Positions 21,116 to 32,189 are shown, counted from the first letter of the stretch. The stretch: 64,000 nt of DNA from Rhinopithecus roxellana (GCF_007565055.1 NC_044560.1:49437030-49501029); one strand, 5' to 3'. Notes: generated by a model not told the origin, from the sequence alone. Translations and numbers: made by a program.

Positions 21116-22477
21116 ACAAATACACTATCACTTTTTGAAATTAAAACATATTATGAAATTTATTTTTCAGTCCTGAATTACTGGTATTTTTGAGGGTGAA
21201 ATATTGTTATTCCAGACATCAGTCAGCAACTTCACTTATCCTCCTTGACTCTTCCCAACTCAATTCCTTCCTCCTTCCCCTCCCCTGACTCCCCTTCCCA
21301 CCCTGGATACCCTAATGACAAGGCTTCCAGGACGCTCTATGGCATGGAGCTCCGCAATTCCTCTGCCCCAACACATTTCTGCTGGGGAAAGGGAGGAATT
21401 CAACCCCAGAAGAGCCATTTCTTCTGGACTAGAAAGGAGAGAAGTCAAAATTATGGGAACTGGGAGCTGCTGACTAAAAGCAGAACTGCCCAGAGGTGGT
21501 GTGGTGCTGGAAGCTCAGGTAGAATGGGTTGGGAGGTAGACGTGATAAATGCCCTTCACCCTCCTCCATGCAGGAGATAGGAGCTCTAAGGGTAATCCAA
21601 GACAGAGGGAATTGATTTCAAATGCAGTACCCCAGTGGTGCCCAGAGAAAAGTTTGGTATCACGTTCCTAAATTTTCATATTTGAAACTCATTCAATTTC
21701 AAAAATTTTAAAAATTACGAACTGTAAACACTCTTAAAAATCACATTCCTTGGAATTATGTGGAATAAACACTGAAAAACCAATTCCATTGCTTGGCTCC
21801 AATACCACCACAGGATAAGGAGTCAGCTGATTTTCTGAAAAATGAAAAGAGCCAGAGGAAAAGAATGTCAGTCAAAGCGAACATTATATTCAAATAACCT
21901 AAGTCAGAAAAGAACATGACATGTTCAAGGAAATCAAAAGAAGCAGAGGTGGCTGGAAAACAGTAGGAGAAGGAGAGATGGTGCGTAACGAAGTAGAAGA
22001 ATTAGACAGAGGCGAGAATCATGACCATGAATGACAGCTCTAATTCCAATATCTACAGGAACACAGGCATGAGGCAGTGCCTGCAGAAGGAAAGTCAGGC
22101 AATGTGGTTTGTCACTGAAAGAGTAGCTCTAATTTTTCTACCAAAACAGAAAGCTCATTTCCCTTTCCCTCCCCTACTCATTATGCTCCCACTGCCAGAA
22201 AAGCCTTCCCTTCACAAGTATAATGGTAAAGGCGAGATCTATGTATCAGACAATTTGGGGGCAAATACCCACTTCCAATTTTCCAAGGTTAAAAAAGTAC
22301 AGAAATGTGATAGATATCCCCAAAACACATTTAAAAGGCCACAAAAATACTGGAATCTATTCTGATTGTTCTGTGCCAATGTAATAACCACAAAAATTTA
22401 ATCAAATTTTGCTATGTCATCCAAATAATCCATGTTTCCCAGATATTTCAGACACACTATACCTATATATCAGCTTT
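21116..22477. other. Single-copy stretch, no gene seen
   Basis: About 1.36 kb. Pyrimidine-rich at 21250-21310. Two ORFs of 111 aa (21245-21580) and 114 aa (22021-22365) start with ATG but resemble no known family, and I found no supporting splice or promoter signals. Confidence 0.45.
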
Positions 22478-22700
22478 TACTTACCATTTATTGAGAGCCT
22501 AATATATACTACATGCTTTATATATGATATCACTTTTATTGCTCACAAGCGTATTCTAAGGGAAGTAATATTGATCTCATTTTATGGGCAAGGAAACTGA
22601 AACTCAGAGATCTCAAGATCACATAGCAGATAAGGGAAAGAGTCCAAATTTGATTCTAGATGTCTTTGGTCTAAAACCTATGTTCTTTTCAATAGAGCAA
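22478..22700 (-). mobile_element. MIR SINE, antisense
   Basis: 'ttactaccattta'-like start, then 'ctcattttatgggcaaggaa', 'actgaaactcagagatctca', 'agatcacatagcagataagg' and 'aaacctatgttcttttcaat' give a nearly complete antisense MIR. Confidence 0.85.
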
Positions 22701-22867
22701 GAGCCTTTCTGAAATTGTGACTCTCTGAAGAGTAAAGCTCACAACCACTTTTACTGCTTCTTCAATGCCTGCATCCTTCACAACTGGCTTATGTGTGAAG
22801 CCCTCCTTCACCACTTCAACCCACACAAATCATACCTTCATTTGACCCTAAACAGCACTGAATGGTG

Positions 22868-23040
22868 CCTACCAACCATTTATTCATTGAACAAACATAT
22901 CTTGAACACTTACTGTATGCCAGGTGTGAAAACGTAATCGTCAAGACAAAGTCCCTGTCCTCAGGGAGCTCACAGTGCAAGGGGGAGAACAATAATCAAC
23001 ACATGAAAAAATAAAGTATTGCCAGCACGAAACAAGCTGG
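22868..23040 (-). mobile_element. L2 LINE 3' end, antisense
   Basis: 'tattcattgaacaaacatat', 'acttactgtatgccaggtgt', 'acaaagtccctgtcctcagg' and 'gagctcacagtgcaaggggg' are textbook antisense L2. Confidence 0.85.
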
Positions 23041-23067
23041 AACTCAATTGCATATTCTCTTGGTTTT

Positions 23068-23367
23068 CTTTTTTGTTTGTTTTTTTAAGAGATGGAGTCT
23101 CGTTCTGTCGCCACACTAGAGTGCAATGGCGCAATCTCAGCTCACTGTAACCTCCGCCTCCCAGGTTCAAGAGATTTTCCTGCCTCAGCTTCCCGAGTAG
23201 CTGGGATTACAGGTGCGCGCCACCACGTCCAGGTAATTTTTGTATTTTTAGTAGAGATGGGGTTTCACCATGTTGAGCAGGACAGTTTCAACCTCTTGAC
23301 CTCGTGATTCGCCTGCCTCGGCCTCCCAAAGTTCTGGGATTACAGGTGTGAGCCACCGTGCCTGGTC
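23068..23367 (-). mobile_element. AluS-type SINE, antisense, full length
   Basis: Starts with a T-rich tail and 'gagatggagtctcgttctgt', has 'ctcagctcactgtaacctcc' and 'gattacaggtgtgagccacc', and ends at 'cgtgcctggtc'. Both monomers are present. The 71-aa ORF at 23092-23307 is the familiar Alu translation, not a gene. Confidence 0.95.
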
Positions 23368-23589
23368 TTATTCTTTATATGTATCAATTCTACTTCTCAA
23401 ATGGGCTGTGAAGCTGCCATGTGCAAGCACTCTGGCGGCACCTGTATTTGCTATGGCATTTAGAATGGTACTGAAGACACGCAAGTTCCTCACATATCTT
23501 CATACATTGATTATTAGCATCTTTTCAGATCTTGGCCTATCATGGTAATCATCTTTATTTGCCTATTCATTTAAGTCCTTCAGTTACTG

Positions 23590-23767
23590 CATACTGGCTG
23601 TGAGTGTCCTACGTAGTAAGTACTGTGAATGATTTGAAAACAACATCTTGCCTCCCCTTGGAGGGCACCATAGCCTAGAGAGGGAGGTAGGCAGATGTCT
23701 GTGAACACGTGAGACAAGATGGTAGAGTTGTGCAAAGAAAGAAACTGCTGAAAGGCTTCATGAAAGT
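23590..23767 (-). mobile_element. L2 LINE, antisense, part 1 (split by AluY)
   Basis: 'cctccccttggagggcacca', 'cctagagagggaggtaggca' and 'gagacaagatggtagagttg' fit antisense L2. It continues after the Alu at 24098. Confidence 0.65.
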
Positions 23768-23776
23768 GTAGGATTT

Positions 23777-24088
23777 GTTTATTTTTTATTTTTTTATTTT
23801 TTTGAGATGGAGTCTCGCACTGTTGCCCACGTTGGAGCGCAGTGGCGCAATCTCAGCTCACTGCAAGCTCCGCCTCCCAGGTTCACGCCATTCTCCTGCC
23901 TCAGTCTCCCAAGTTGCTGGGACTACAGGCACCCACCACCACACCAGGATAATTTTTTGCATTTTTAGTAGAGACGGGGTTTCACCGTGTTAGCCAGGAT
24001 GGTCTTGATCTCCTGACCTCATGATCTGCCTGCCTCAGCCTCCCAAAGTGCTGGGATTATAGGCATGAGCCACTGCACCCGGCCAGGG
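23777..24088 (-). mobile_element. AluY-like SINE, antisense, with 9-bp TSD
   Basis: Carries AluY-type positions 'ctcactgcaagctccgcctc' and 'gttcacgccattctcctgcc' and a poly-T start. The flanks GTAGGATTT at 23768-23776 and 24089-24097 form the TSD. It interrupts an L2, so it is the younger of the two and among the youngest elements here. Confidence 0.9.
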
Positions 24089-24097
24089 GTAGGATTT

Positions 24098-24490
24098 AAA
24101 GAATGCATAGGAGTTTGCCAGGCAGGTCAAAGAAGGAAGGAAACTCCAGTTGGAGAAAGAGAGAGAGATGAAAGTACTGGGCTTCCAAGGCATCTTTGGT
24201 GAGCCATGGTAGTGTGACCTGCCTGAAGCTGGGTGGAGTGGGAGATGCATATAGAGAAACAGGGACAGACCAGGAAGAGTATTCAGTGCTGTGCTCAGGG
24301 ACTCAGCTTTTCTTCCTAAAGAACTGCGGAGTCACTGAAGAGGTTTAATATTGGAGGAACATAATCAGACCTGTATTTGAAAGAGGATCCCCCTGAGAAA
24401 AGTGGGCTGGAAAGCAGAGGACAGGCTGCATGTAGGAAGACCAGCATGGAGGCTGTTGTAATTTACCAGGTGAGTGGCAGTGAGGGCCTA
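24098..24490 (-). mobile_element. L2 LINE, antisense, part 2
   Basis: 'ggactcagcttttcttccta', 'gtcactgaagaggtttaata', 'cataatcagacctgtatttg' and 'gaggctgttgtaatttacca' correspond to the deeper 3' region of antisense L2, collinear with 23590-23767. Confidence 0.75.
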
Positions 24491-24959
24491 GAATCTACTG
24501 CTGGGACTTTTCCTCTGCATCCAACATTTTGATCTTCACAGTATCAGAGAAATCTGACATACTGAATGGTGTTCACATTGGCACAAAATTTCAACATTCT
24601 CAGGTCTGTTACAAGGTGCCAAAGGAAAAAAAAAAATCAGATATGGGCAAACCACCTAGGAGAGGCTTCTGTGCTTCAGCTGCCACACTCCTTTGCCAAA
24701 TAGTTTCCCAGAGATCATACCAGGTGTTCTGAGCAGAGACAAAGGCTTTTGGTGGAACCTTTACCCAGTATTGGACAGAGAAAAACAAACTTGCCGGTAC
24801 AATCCAGTCAAGGAAGCTCTGGCAGCCTGCCCAATCAGTGCAGTTTCCTGATCTCTAAACAGATTTCCCCTCCTGCTACACAGTCCTCCGGAGCCAAGAA
24901 AGAATTGAGAAATAGTTCGGAAAGTCTGCCTGGCACAATAGTATCCAAACACCCCTGCT
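24491..24959. other. No feature recognised
   Basis: Opposed ORFs of 76 and 77 aa at about 24750-24990 have no domain. An 11-A run lies near 24626. Confidence 0.4.
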
Positions 24960-25145
24960 GCCACGTGTTTACTATGTGACTTTAGGAAAAACACTAAACT
25001 TCTCTGGGCTTTAATTTTATTGAATACAAAATTGGATAATAATCATTGCATGCCAAGGCTAAAACTAAAGAAGAACATATAAATTGTGAGTCAAGTTTAC
25101 TGTAATAGTAGGTATTCAATAAATATCAGTTGCCTTTCCTTTTCC
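24960..25145 (+). mobile_element. MIR SINE, sense
   Basis: 'gtttactatgtgactttagg', 'actaaacttctctgggcttt' and the tail 'aataaatatcagttgccttt' outline a diverged MIR. Confidence 0.7.
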
Positions 25146-25240
25146 TGTCTTTTCTTTTAGTATTTGCCATTTATTAACATTTACCTACTGCTTATATAAT
25201 AACTGCTATATGGAAGGTCTTATTCATAAGTAAGTAATCA

Positions 25241-25549
25241 TTTTTTGTTTGTTTGTTCGTTTGTTTTTTGAGACAGGGTCTCACTGTCACCCAAATCAGA
25301 GTGCAGCCCATGATCACAGCTCACTGCAGCCTCAACCTCCTGGGCTCAAGCAGTCCTCCTACCTCAGCCTCCTCAGTAGCTGGGACTAAAGGCACAGGCC
25401 ACGTCACCTGGCTAATTTTCCAGTTTTTTAGTAGAGATTGGTTTCTCCATGTTGCCCAGGATGGTCTCAAACTCCTGGACTCAAGCAATCCACCCGACTC
25501 GGCCTCCCAAAGAAGATGGGACTACTGGCGTGAATCACTGCGCCCAGCC
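25241..25549 (-). mobile_element. AluJ-type SINE, antisense
   Basis: 'gagacagggtctcactgtca', 'ctcactgcagcctcaacctc', 'ctgggctcaagcagtcctcc' and 'cgtgaatcactgcgcccagc' are AluJ-diagnostic. A (TTTG)n tail precedes it. The 107-aa ORF at 25253-25576 is Alu translation. Confidence 0.92.
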
Positions 25550-25704
25550 CAGCAAGTCATCTTAAATAACAATTAAAAACAATAGCACCAACAAAAAAAC
25601 TCGCCACATCCATTTTTTACAAGGTAGGACTCTACGGAAATACAACCTCAATCTGCTCCTGAGCAACTGAATCTATTAAAAGGCATTGAACCTGGTAAAT
25701 CACC

Positions 25705-25885
25705 AAACTATTGGCACATAAGAATCATGTAGAAACCTGACACAATTACAGATATTTGGATTCTATTTCTACCCAGAACCACTGAATCAGAATTCCCAGA
25801 GGGTTATCCAAGTATCATCACTACATTTTTTAAGAATTAAAATCTCTCCAGGTGATTCTTGCCATCAATGACTTACTTTCTGAGG
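25705..25885 (+). mobile_element. MER5-type hAT-Charlie fragment
   Basis: 'ggcacataagaatcatgtag', 'cccagaaccactgaatcaga' and 'atctctccaggtgattcttg' match MER5A-like elements. Terminal repeats are decayed, so orientation and subfamily are tentative. Confidence 0.55.
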
Positions 25886-26328
25886 CTAGTTTGGGATCCA
25901 GTGATCCAATCTCTTTTTCTACACAGGCAATGATTAAATCAGACCAATATCACAGCACACTCTCAAAGCCAAGAGCTGACTCCAAATCATAGTAACAAAG
26001 TAAAGGTGGGATCCCAGTATCTCCTTTAAAAATCCAGACTAATAATAAAAGGAAGTGTCCTTAACTTCAACCCAAATCCTTCACATTCTCATCGTGGCAA
26101 CGTTTTTTAAAAACAGACCACAGTGGCTGACTGTGGGGTGGTAGTCTAGTCAAGTGTGACCTCAGTCCAGGAAGGCTACTCAGAGGTCAAGGCATGCCCT
26201 AAACATCTAAAATACCCATCTGGGTCCCTAGGAAGTGCCAGGCCTTTGTATTGCCAAGACAATATATCTCAAGTATACCTGCCAACCTGACATAAAACAT
26301 GCATCCTCTTCTTGTCAGCCCAAATGAA
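25886..26328. other. No feature recognised
   Basis: Single-copy-looking sequence. Confidence 0.4.
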
Positions 26329-26453
26329 GGCCAGAAAAAGAGAAGAGAAGGGAAGACAAGCTGGGGAGAAAGGAGGGGAATGAGGAGGGGAGGGAAAGAA
26401 AGAAGGAAAAGTGAGTGAGGGAAGGAAAGAGAGACAGAGGGAGGGAGGGAAGA
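26329..26453 (+). repeat. Polypurine tract (GA/GGA/GGGA-rich)
   Basis: Some 125 bases almost wholly A and G, with GGAAGG, GAAAGAAAG and GGGAGGGAGGG units. Such mirror-like homopurine runs can form triplex (H-DNA), and the GGGAGGGAGGG part resembles a partial G-quadruplex. Confidence 0.85.
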
Positions 26454-26459
26454 GTTTTA

Positions 26460-26870
26460 ACTATACCACACCCTGATTCTTTTTAAACAAATTCCAGGCT
26501 TTTTGTTAATTTTTCTGTAAATATTTCAGCATGTATCTATAAAAGGAGGTAATATCATAATTAAAAAGAATAATTCCTTAATAACATCATATAGTCATTC
26601 TGTATTGATATGCCTCCTACATTTTACTTTTCTTAACAGTTGTTTTTTGAATGAGGGGTTCAAATAAGAGTGACACACCATGAGTGCTCCATGTGCCTCC
26701 TGTCTCTTTTTGTTACAGGTATCCTCTCTAACACTCTTCTTTTCCCCTTTGTAACTTTTGTTAATCAAATAAACTGGTCCACCTCAGTGGCTTTTTATGC
26801 CAGAGTGTATTCTTCATCAGAAAGAGATCTCCTCGCTCTAAGAAAAGACTTGGGAAACTTTTTTTTTTAA
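26460..26870. mobile_element. Diverged interspersed repeat, probably old L1M-type 3' sequence
   Basis: 'aacaaattccaggctttttg', 'aaatatttcagcatgtatct' and 'gtctctttttgttacaggta' recall a repeat common in mammals that I associate with L1ME-class 3' ends. I cannot fix the family or orientation. Confidence 0.35.
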
Positions 26871-28680
26871 ATTAATGATTGTAAGACAACACTGGATTTT
26901 TCAAAAACAGTTTTTCTGGTAAGTGTAAAGCATTATCAGAAACATGTCCTAAAACAGCAATGGGCAAAAATACCTCCCAAAAATATTTATGTCCAAAGCT
27001 TCTTGGTGGCTGGGCATTTGGGGATGAATTTGAGCCTCTTTGTGATTACTGGGATCACCCATTTCTGTTAGCGTCATCAAAGAGAAAAAAAAATTCAAAA
27101 GGATCTTTCTAGACTTCAGAGATTTCAGAAATATAATATTTTGATCATTTCAGGGTAGAAGAATTAGAAACATATGGAGTACATTTCCCTTAATTGACAC
27201 CAGGGTACAAGCACTTGGAAAAACACATTTGGGGAAGTCTTGAACCCTACAAGCTTGAAAAATAATTTGACAAATTCTGTGAACTCCAAATGCCCTGGAG
27301 TCAGTCTCTACTCTTTAAGTACACTGGACTCACAAAATGGATGAGGTTCCCTCATGCCTCTCATCACACCTCCCCAACACAATGTCAAAGACTGAGATCC
27401 AAGGACAAATACAGCCTCTGCCTTTTGGGTACTGCTGGCAAGGTAATAGAGTCCTGCTTTCACAACACCTGGGAAGTACAGACCCACCTCCCTGGAAATC
27501 ATGACTTCGCTAACGTGGGCCTTGTCAAAAGGTCAGTTTTTTCTAATGTTATCACCTCTGTCTGTCCAACCATTGGAAATATTCCTACTTCCCTCTGGAC
27601 ATAGATCCAGCCACCCAAAATCAAATTCAGGAGACATTTTCTGGTGCTCCACGGCATTTGGAGTCAGGATGTGCAGAGAGAGAGAAGCTACACACACGAG
27701 ATGTTCATTTATTTCCACTCAGGGGTAAGGTACAATTCTGCCTTGTGAAGGGCCCAAAGCTGCTGCTTATAACAAATTTACATTTCATAATTTCAGGAAC
27801 TGGTGAGGATTCAACTAGTGAACGAGCCAAGATGCTTTCTTGAAGAGCATAGTCACAGAATGAAAACTGTCAAATCACTACACATTATCTCATTTTGAAT
27901 TAAATTTCAGAAGATTCTGAACTAATAGGCTTACAAATGGAAAAGCCAACTTATCAACAGCTTAGCAGCATTTACAGTAGAGTTCTTATTTGCAAAACTG
28001 GCTTTGAAAATACGCTGTGTACTCAAAGGCTAGGATTACCGTGTTGAAAAAATCCATTGACACAAAATTTGCATGTGTGATTTTCTAAGCCCACATAGAT
28101 AATTCATCTTCACTGACGGCAGACACTCTCAGGCAAACCTCCATATTATGCTTAACTCTGGACCTAAAATCATCAATTAGTAGTTCATCAAGAATCCTTT
28201 TCTCCTCTTAGGGCCTTTTAGAACTGAGCCACGAAGAATAAGTTTACTGCCCCATTTAGAAGTCAACCCTTCCAAGGCCACAACAAGTACCCGTTCAACT
28301 CCAATCTCATAACTTTCTGAGAGTCACAGATGTTCTCAGATGAATACTTGGTGCTAGTTCTCTAGGTTTCCAGGGTGATTCCCCTGGCATATAAAAAGAG
28401 CATATCCAAGCCCCACTCTTCATAACTCATTTAAATCAATACTGCTTTTTACCCAGCTCATAGTGAGTAGGTTAGTCAGGATAAGAATTATCAGCATGGT
28501 GGTCCACATCTCTACTGAAGCAATTAGCAAGATAATTACTAGATCTTTATTTTAATACAAAATACAAAGCCATAACTTGTATCACAGTCATTGGTATACT
28601 GTAAACAGCCTATTATCCATCATGATTAGGAGACAGGTAAATTTATTAACAGAATTACGTTATAGAACTGCTTTTATTCA
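26871..28680. other. Long single-copy stretch, no gene seen
   Basis: About 1.8 kb without recognised transposons, one of the longest such stretches here. A 104-aa ORF at 27290-27604 has no family. Its 3' part (27840-28140) is listed separately. Confidence 0.5.
27840..28140. promoter_or_regulatory. Candidate non-coding element with octamer motif
   Basis: ATTTGCAT, the POU octamer, lies at 28067-28074. Nearby are AT-rich, TAAT-containing and CTTTGA/TCAAAG-type sites. There is no repeat homology. Support comes only from motif content and the absence of repeats. Confidence 0.25.
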
Positions 28681-29050
28681 GGCTCCTCAATAGCTTAACT
28701 GGTCTTTTTTACCTCTAGCCTCATTTCCTCCAATATTCTTTTCACAATGCTGCCAGAGGGTTGTCTAAAAAGCCATAATCATATAATGCCCTACATAAAA
28801 ATATTTGATGGCTTCTTGCCACTTAGAGGATTTTGAAAACCACCACTGCCACTAGCACCACAACCACCAACAACCAGAACAAAACAACCTTGATATGCAT
28901 TGCAGACCCTTTATAATCTGGTTCCAGTCTCTCTTCCTAGCCTTCTCTACAGCCATAGCCCCTACAGCCAATTTCCAGACATACCAAACATCTTACCATC
29001 CCCTTTATTTCCGTATGCCAGGCCCCTTTCGGCTTCCATACTTTTCTATG
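28681..29050 (+). mobile_element. L2 LINE 3' region, sense
   Basis: 'caatgctgccagagggttgt', 'tgatggcttcttgccactta', 'gcagaccctttataatctgg' and 'ccttctctacagccatagcc' follow sense L2 upstream of its tail. Confidence 0.75.
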
Positions 29051-29067
29051 TATTGTCCCTAAGAAAC

Positions 29068-29190
29068 CCTGGCCTGTAGCCCAAATGTACCTGCGGCCAC
29101 TTTTTGTAAATAAAGTTCCATTAGAACACAGCCATGTCCATTCATTTATGGCCAGTCTTGGGCTCCTTTTTCACTACAAGGACAAAGTTG
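29068..29190 (+). mobile_element. hAT-type MER element, part 1 (split by LTR)
   Basis: 'ttttgtaaataaagttccat', 'tagaacacagccatgtccat' and 'actacaaggacaaagttg' match a familiar non-autonomous DNA transposon whose name I cannot confirm. The element resumes at 29719 in register. Confidence 0.7.
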
Positions 29191-29718
29191 TGTGAAAGGA
29201 AAATAAAATCTTTGAACCCCAAACTCACTATGTTAAAGAGAAAAGTTAAGCTTGGGAACTGAGTCATGCCAAAAAAAAAATAAACAAAAAAAAAGCTATT
29301 TTTTCTGCTTTTTTGCCATCCTTTTGTTCTCAAATGGGTTGCTGTAACTTCACATGCTTCCGTTATCTTATGTAAAATGTAGAGTTACTGAGCATAACTG
29401 ACTTTCCCCCACTCCTCTTTTCACATATAAACTGTGGATTCAGTGAGCACTAATCAAAGCCTCACAAGAATGTAACCACTTGCGTCATCGCCTATGCCCC
29501 TCACACTTTTTTTCTTTTTTTTTCTGTCCTCCTTCCCTTCCTGCTCACTCTTTCCCTTTTAAATCCTGAAGTCGTCACAACCCTCTTTGGACAAAACACC
29601 AGTCACGGATCCTAACATAACTTGTGTTTATTTTCTCAGGTGCTTCCACAACCTTGACAAAATAAATCTCTCTAAATCGATTGAGGCCTGTCTCAGACAC
29701 CTTTTGGTTAAGTTCAAT
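29191..29718 (+). mobile_element. Solo LTR (ERV1-like) nested in a hAT element
   Basis: Starts TGTGAAAGG, contains 'gaaaagttaagcttgggaac' and 'taacttcacatgcttccgtt', and ends 'gaggcctgtctcagacacct' then 'tttggttaagttca', a typical ERV1-class LTR terminus. The flanks AGTTG (29186-29190) and AGCTG (29719-29723) look like a 5-bp TSD with one change. No internal proviral sequence remains. Confidence 0.75.
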
Positions 29719-29799
29719 AGCTGAAACAGATATCATATAGTCAGCAAAGCCAAAATATTTACTATCTGACCCTTTGCAAAAAACATCTGCCAAATCCTG
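29719..29799 (+). mobile_element. hAT-type MER element, part 2
   Basis: 'gcaaagccaaaatatttact', 'atctgaccctttgcaaaaaa' and 'catctgccaaatcctg' complete the element begun at 29068, including the decayed right terminal repeat. Confidence 0.7.
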
Positions 29800-30022
29800 G
29801 TCTCAAATTTTGCCCTCCCACTCACCGCCTGCCCCAGTTCTTCTCTTGGTAAAGTCTGATGCATCTGTAGGAGATATACACTGAGTCTGCATAGCCTCCT
29901 TTTCTGGGACCAGGACACGTTAGTCTTTCAGGAGTATAGATCCTTCCTTAGCTTAACAAAACCTCAATTTTATTTAGAGAAGTCATATGCCCAGTTATAA
30001 GTGATTAATCATGGTGGTTCAC

Positions 30023-30187
30023 CAGTGCTGTCCAACAGAAGTTTCTGCAATCATGGAAATTATCTTTATCTGAAACTGTCCAATAACATAGCCACTATCC
30101 ACACACAGCAACTGAGCACTTGAAATGTGGCCAGTACGACTGAGGAACTTCTATTTTACTTAATGTTAATTAATTTAAACTTAAGTA
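30023..30187 (+). mobile_element. hAT-type element, part 1 (split by L1)
   Basis: 'cagtgctgtccaacagaagt', 'gagcacttgaaatgtggcca' and 'gactgaggaacttctatttt' match a common non-autonomous hAT element whose consensus continues into 'tttaaatagccacatg'. It resumes at 31056. Confidence 0.7.
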
Positions 30188-31055
30188 CCCATTATAATTC
30201 CATAATAAAAAGACAATCCAATTTTACAATGGGCAAATGATCTGAACAGACATTTCTGCAAAGAATATACACAAATGGAAAATAGACACATTAAATATTC
30301 TCAACATTAGTAGTCGTTATATAAAAGCAAACCGAAACCACAATGGGATACAACTTCACACCTACTAAGATGGCCATAACAAAAACAAACAAACAAACAA
30401 AAATAACAAGCGCTGGCAAGGATGTGGAGAAACTGGAATCCTTACGCGTTCCTACCAGGATGTACAAAACGCGCAGCCACTTTGGAAAACAGTTTGACAT
30501 TTCCTCAAAGGGTTAAACACAGTGTTACCATAAAACACAACAATTCCACTCCTTCTAACAGGCTCAAGAGAATTCAAAGAAAAATCAAAACTATGTTGAT
30601 ATAAAAACTGGTACATCAATCAATGTTCACAGCACCATTAGTCACAGTAACTAAAAAGGAAACAACCTAAATGTCCATCAACAGATGAATGGATAAACAA
30701 AATAGGACACATCCATGCAACAGAGTATTATCAGTTAAAACAGGAACGATAAAAAATTACTGGTACATACTACAACACAGATGAACCCTGAAAAAATTAT
30801 GCCAAGTGAAAGAAGCCAAAAAAATGTCCAGAAAAATCCACAGAGAAAGAAAGTAAGCTAGTGGTTGCCAATGGCTAGGTGTAGAGGGATATGAGCAGCT
30901 ACTGCAATGGATATGAGATTTCTTTCGAGGGTGAAGAAAATGTTTTGGAATCGGATACTGGGGTATGGTTGCATAATCCTGTGAATATACTAGAAATACT
31001 AAACTGTATACATAAAATAGTGAATTTTAGGGTATATGAATTATATCTCTCCAAA
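30188..31055 (+). mobile_element. L1M 3' end (ORF2 end and 3' UTR) nested in a hAT element
   Basis: 'tctgcaaagaatatacacaa', 'ggcaaggatgtggagaaact', 'aaatgtccatcaacagatga' and 'gttgccaatggctaggtgta' trace the end of ORF2 and the 3' UTR of an L1MB/L1MC-age element. The reading frame is broken by many stops. The flanks AAACTTAAGTA (30177-30187) and AAACTTTAAATA (31056-31067) are the likely TSD. Confidence 0.88.
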
Positions 31056-31104
31056 AAACTTTAAATAGCCATATAGTTAATAACTATCATATTAGAATAG
31101 GCAG
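31056..31104 (+). mobile_element. hAT-type element, part 2
   Basis: 'aaatagccatatagttaata', 'actatcatattagaatagg' then CAG is the right end of the element begun at 30023. Confidence 0.65.
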
Positions 31105-31121
31105 GTTTAAGCCAACTATGA

Positions 31122-31470
31122 TAATCTTGTTTTCTACTTTCCCTGCTTCTTGTTGCTAAGAGTGGCCATGGGACTTAATTCCAGCCAATAAAACCTAGTA
31201 GGAAGAGAAGGTAACCGGGAAAGGTTTTGCTTGTCTCATTTAAAAAACAAAACAAAAAATCCCAACATGCTCTTCTCACCAATTCTTCCAGCATCAAAGG
31301 AGAATGTAATGTCTAGAGATGCAGCAACTATCCTACAACCATGATGCAGCTAGCTTGAGGGAAAAGTCCAGCGAATTAAAGATATGCTGAATGTGACATG
31401 GGCAAATCATCTTTGTACTTGTAATTTAGGGGTGTGAGAGTGGGAAATCAAGACTATTTGTGTTTTAGCC
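31122..31470 (+). mobile_element. MLT1-like LTR, diverged
   Basis: 'gctaagagtggccatgggac', 'ttccagccaataaaacctag', 'ggttttgcttgtctcattta' and 'atttgtgttttagccactgt' follow old MLT1 LTRs in order. Confidence 0.6.
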
Positions 31471-31585
31471 ACTGTAAAATGGATATATGGTGAAATGATT
31501 TAATATAGTATATGTAAGGCATTCATAACAGTTCCTGGTGCATAACTGTTAATAAGTTAGTATGATTACTGTCATTATAAATCAA
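31471..31585 (+). mobile_element. MIR SINE 3' half, sense
   Basis: 'gtgaaatgatttaatatagt', 'aaggcattcataacagttcc' and 'tggtgcataactgttaataa' match the MIR tail half. Confidence 0.6.
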
Positions 31586-32189
31586 TCTCAAACTTTTTTT
31601 CATTATCGCCCCCACTAAAGACCCCTTTCCAGACAGTCTTTTCCTTTTCCCTGCCACTGTGAAATTTCAATACCACAGACAGATTGTGTATCTATTTATG
31701 CTGTTACATAAGGATGGGCTTTAGAAGGCCACAAATGATTGTAATAGTTAAGATTTTTTCATCCCCCAAGAACCAATTTTTGCTCCCTTGCACACTGCAA
31801 CTGATTTAAATAAAAGCTTTTTTGCATTGTCACTGCAGCTGAAAGCATTCCTGATTCATTCTCTTCTCCACTGTAACTAATTGATTTAAATAAGACCTGT
31901 CATGGTTGTACAGACCCTACCCTACTGGCCACTCAACAGATTCCCCTGGGAATGAGCACTTGACCAAAGCTGAGATCACTGTAATATACCTCCCCATGGG
32001 TATAGTTGGTTCAATAAGGGATGTACGTAGACTTGACCCAAATGAAACTAATCAGAATTCTTTCCCAGGGCTTTGAAAGGAGAAAGGTGAAAGCACAGTC
32101 AGTTGCTCTCTGTTATAGAACCTACGGTATGTGAGCTTGAGAACTCCCTGCAGCCATGTAGTAAGAGCTGGGCAACATGAATAAAGGCA
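31586..32189. other. Single-copy stretch with a repeated AT-rich motif
   Basis: CACTGCAACTGATTTAAATA begins at 31793, and a related copy, CACTGTAACTAATTGATTTA, at 31869. No transposon was recognised. A MEF2-like CTATTTATG occurs at 31691-31699. Confidence 0.45.

Noticed and set aside
23092..23307. Repeated ORF peptides shared by 23.1, 23.8, 25.3 and 34.0 kb
   Set aside because: They look like a protein family but are translations of antisense Alu elements.
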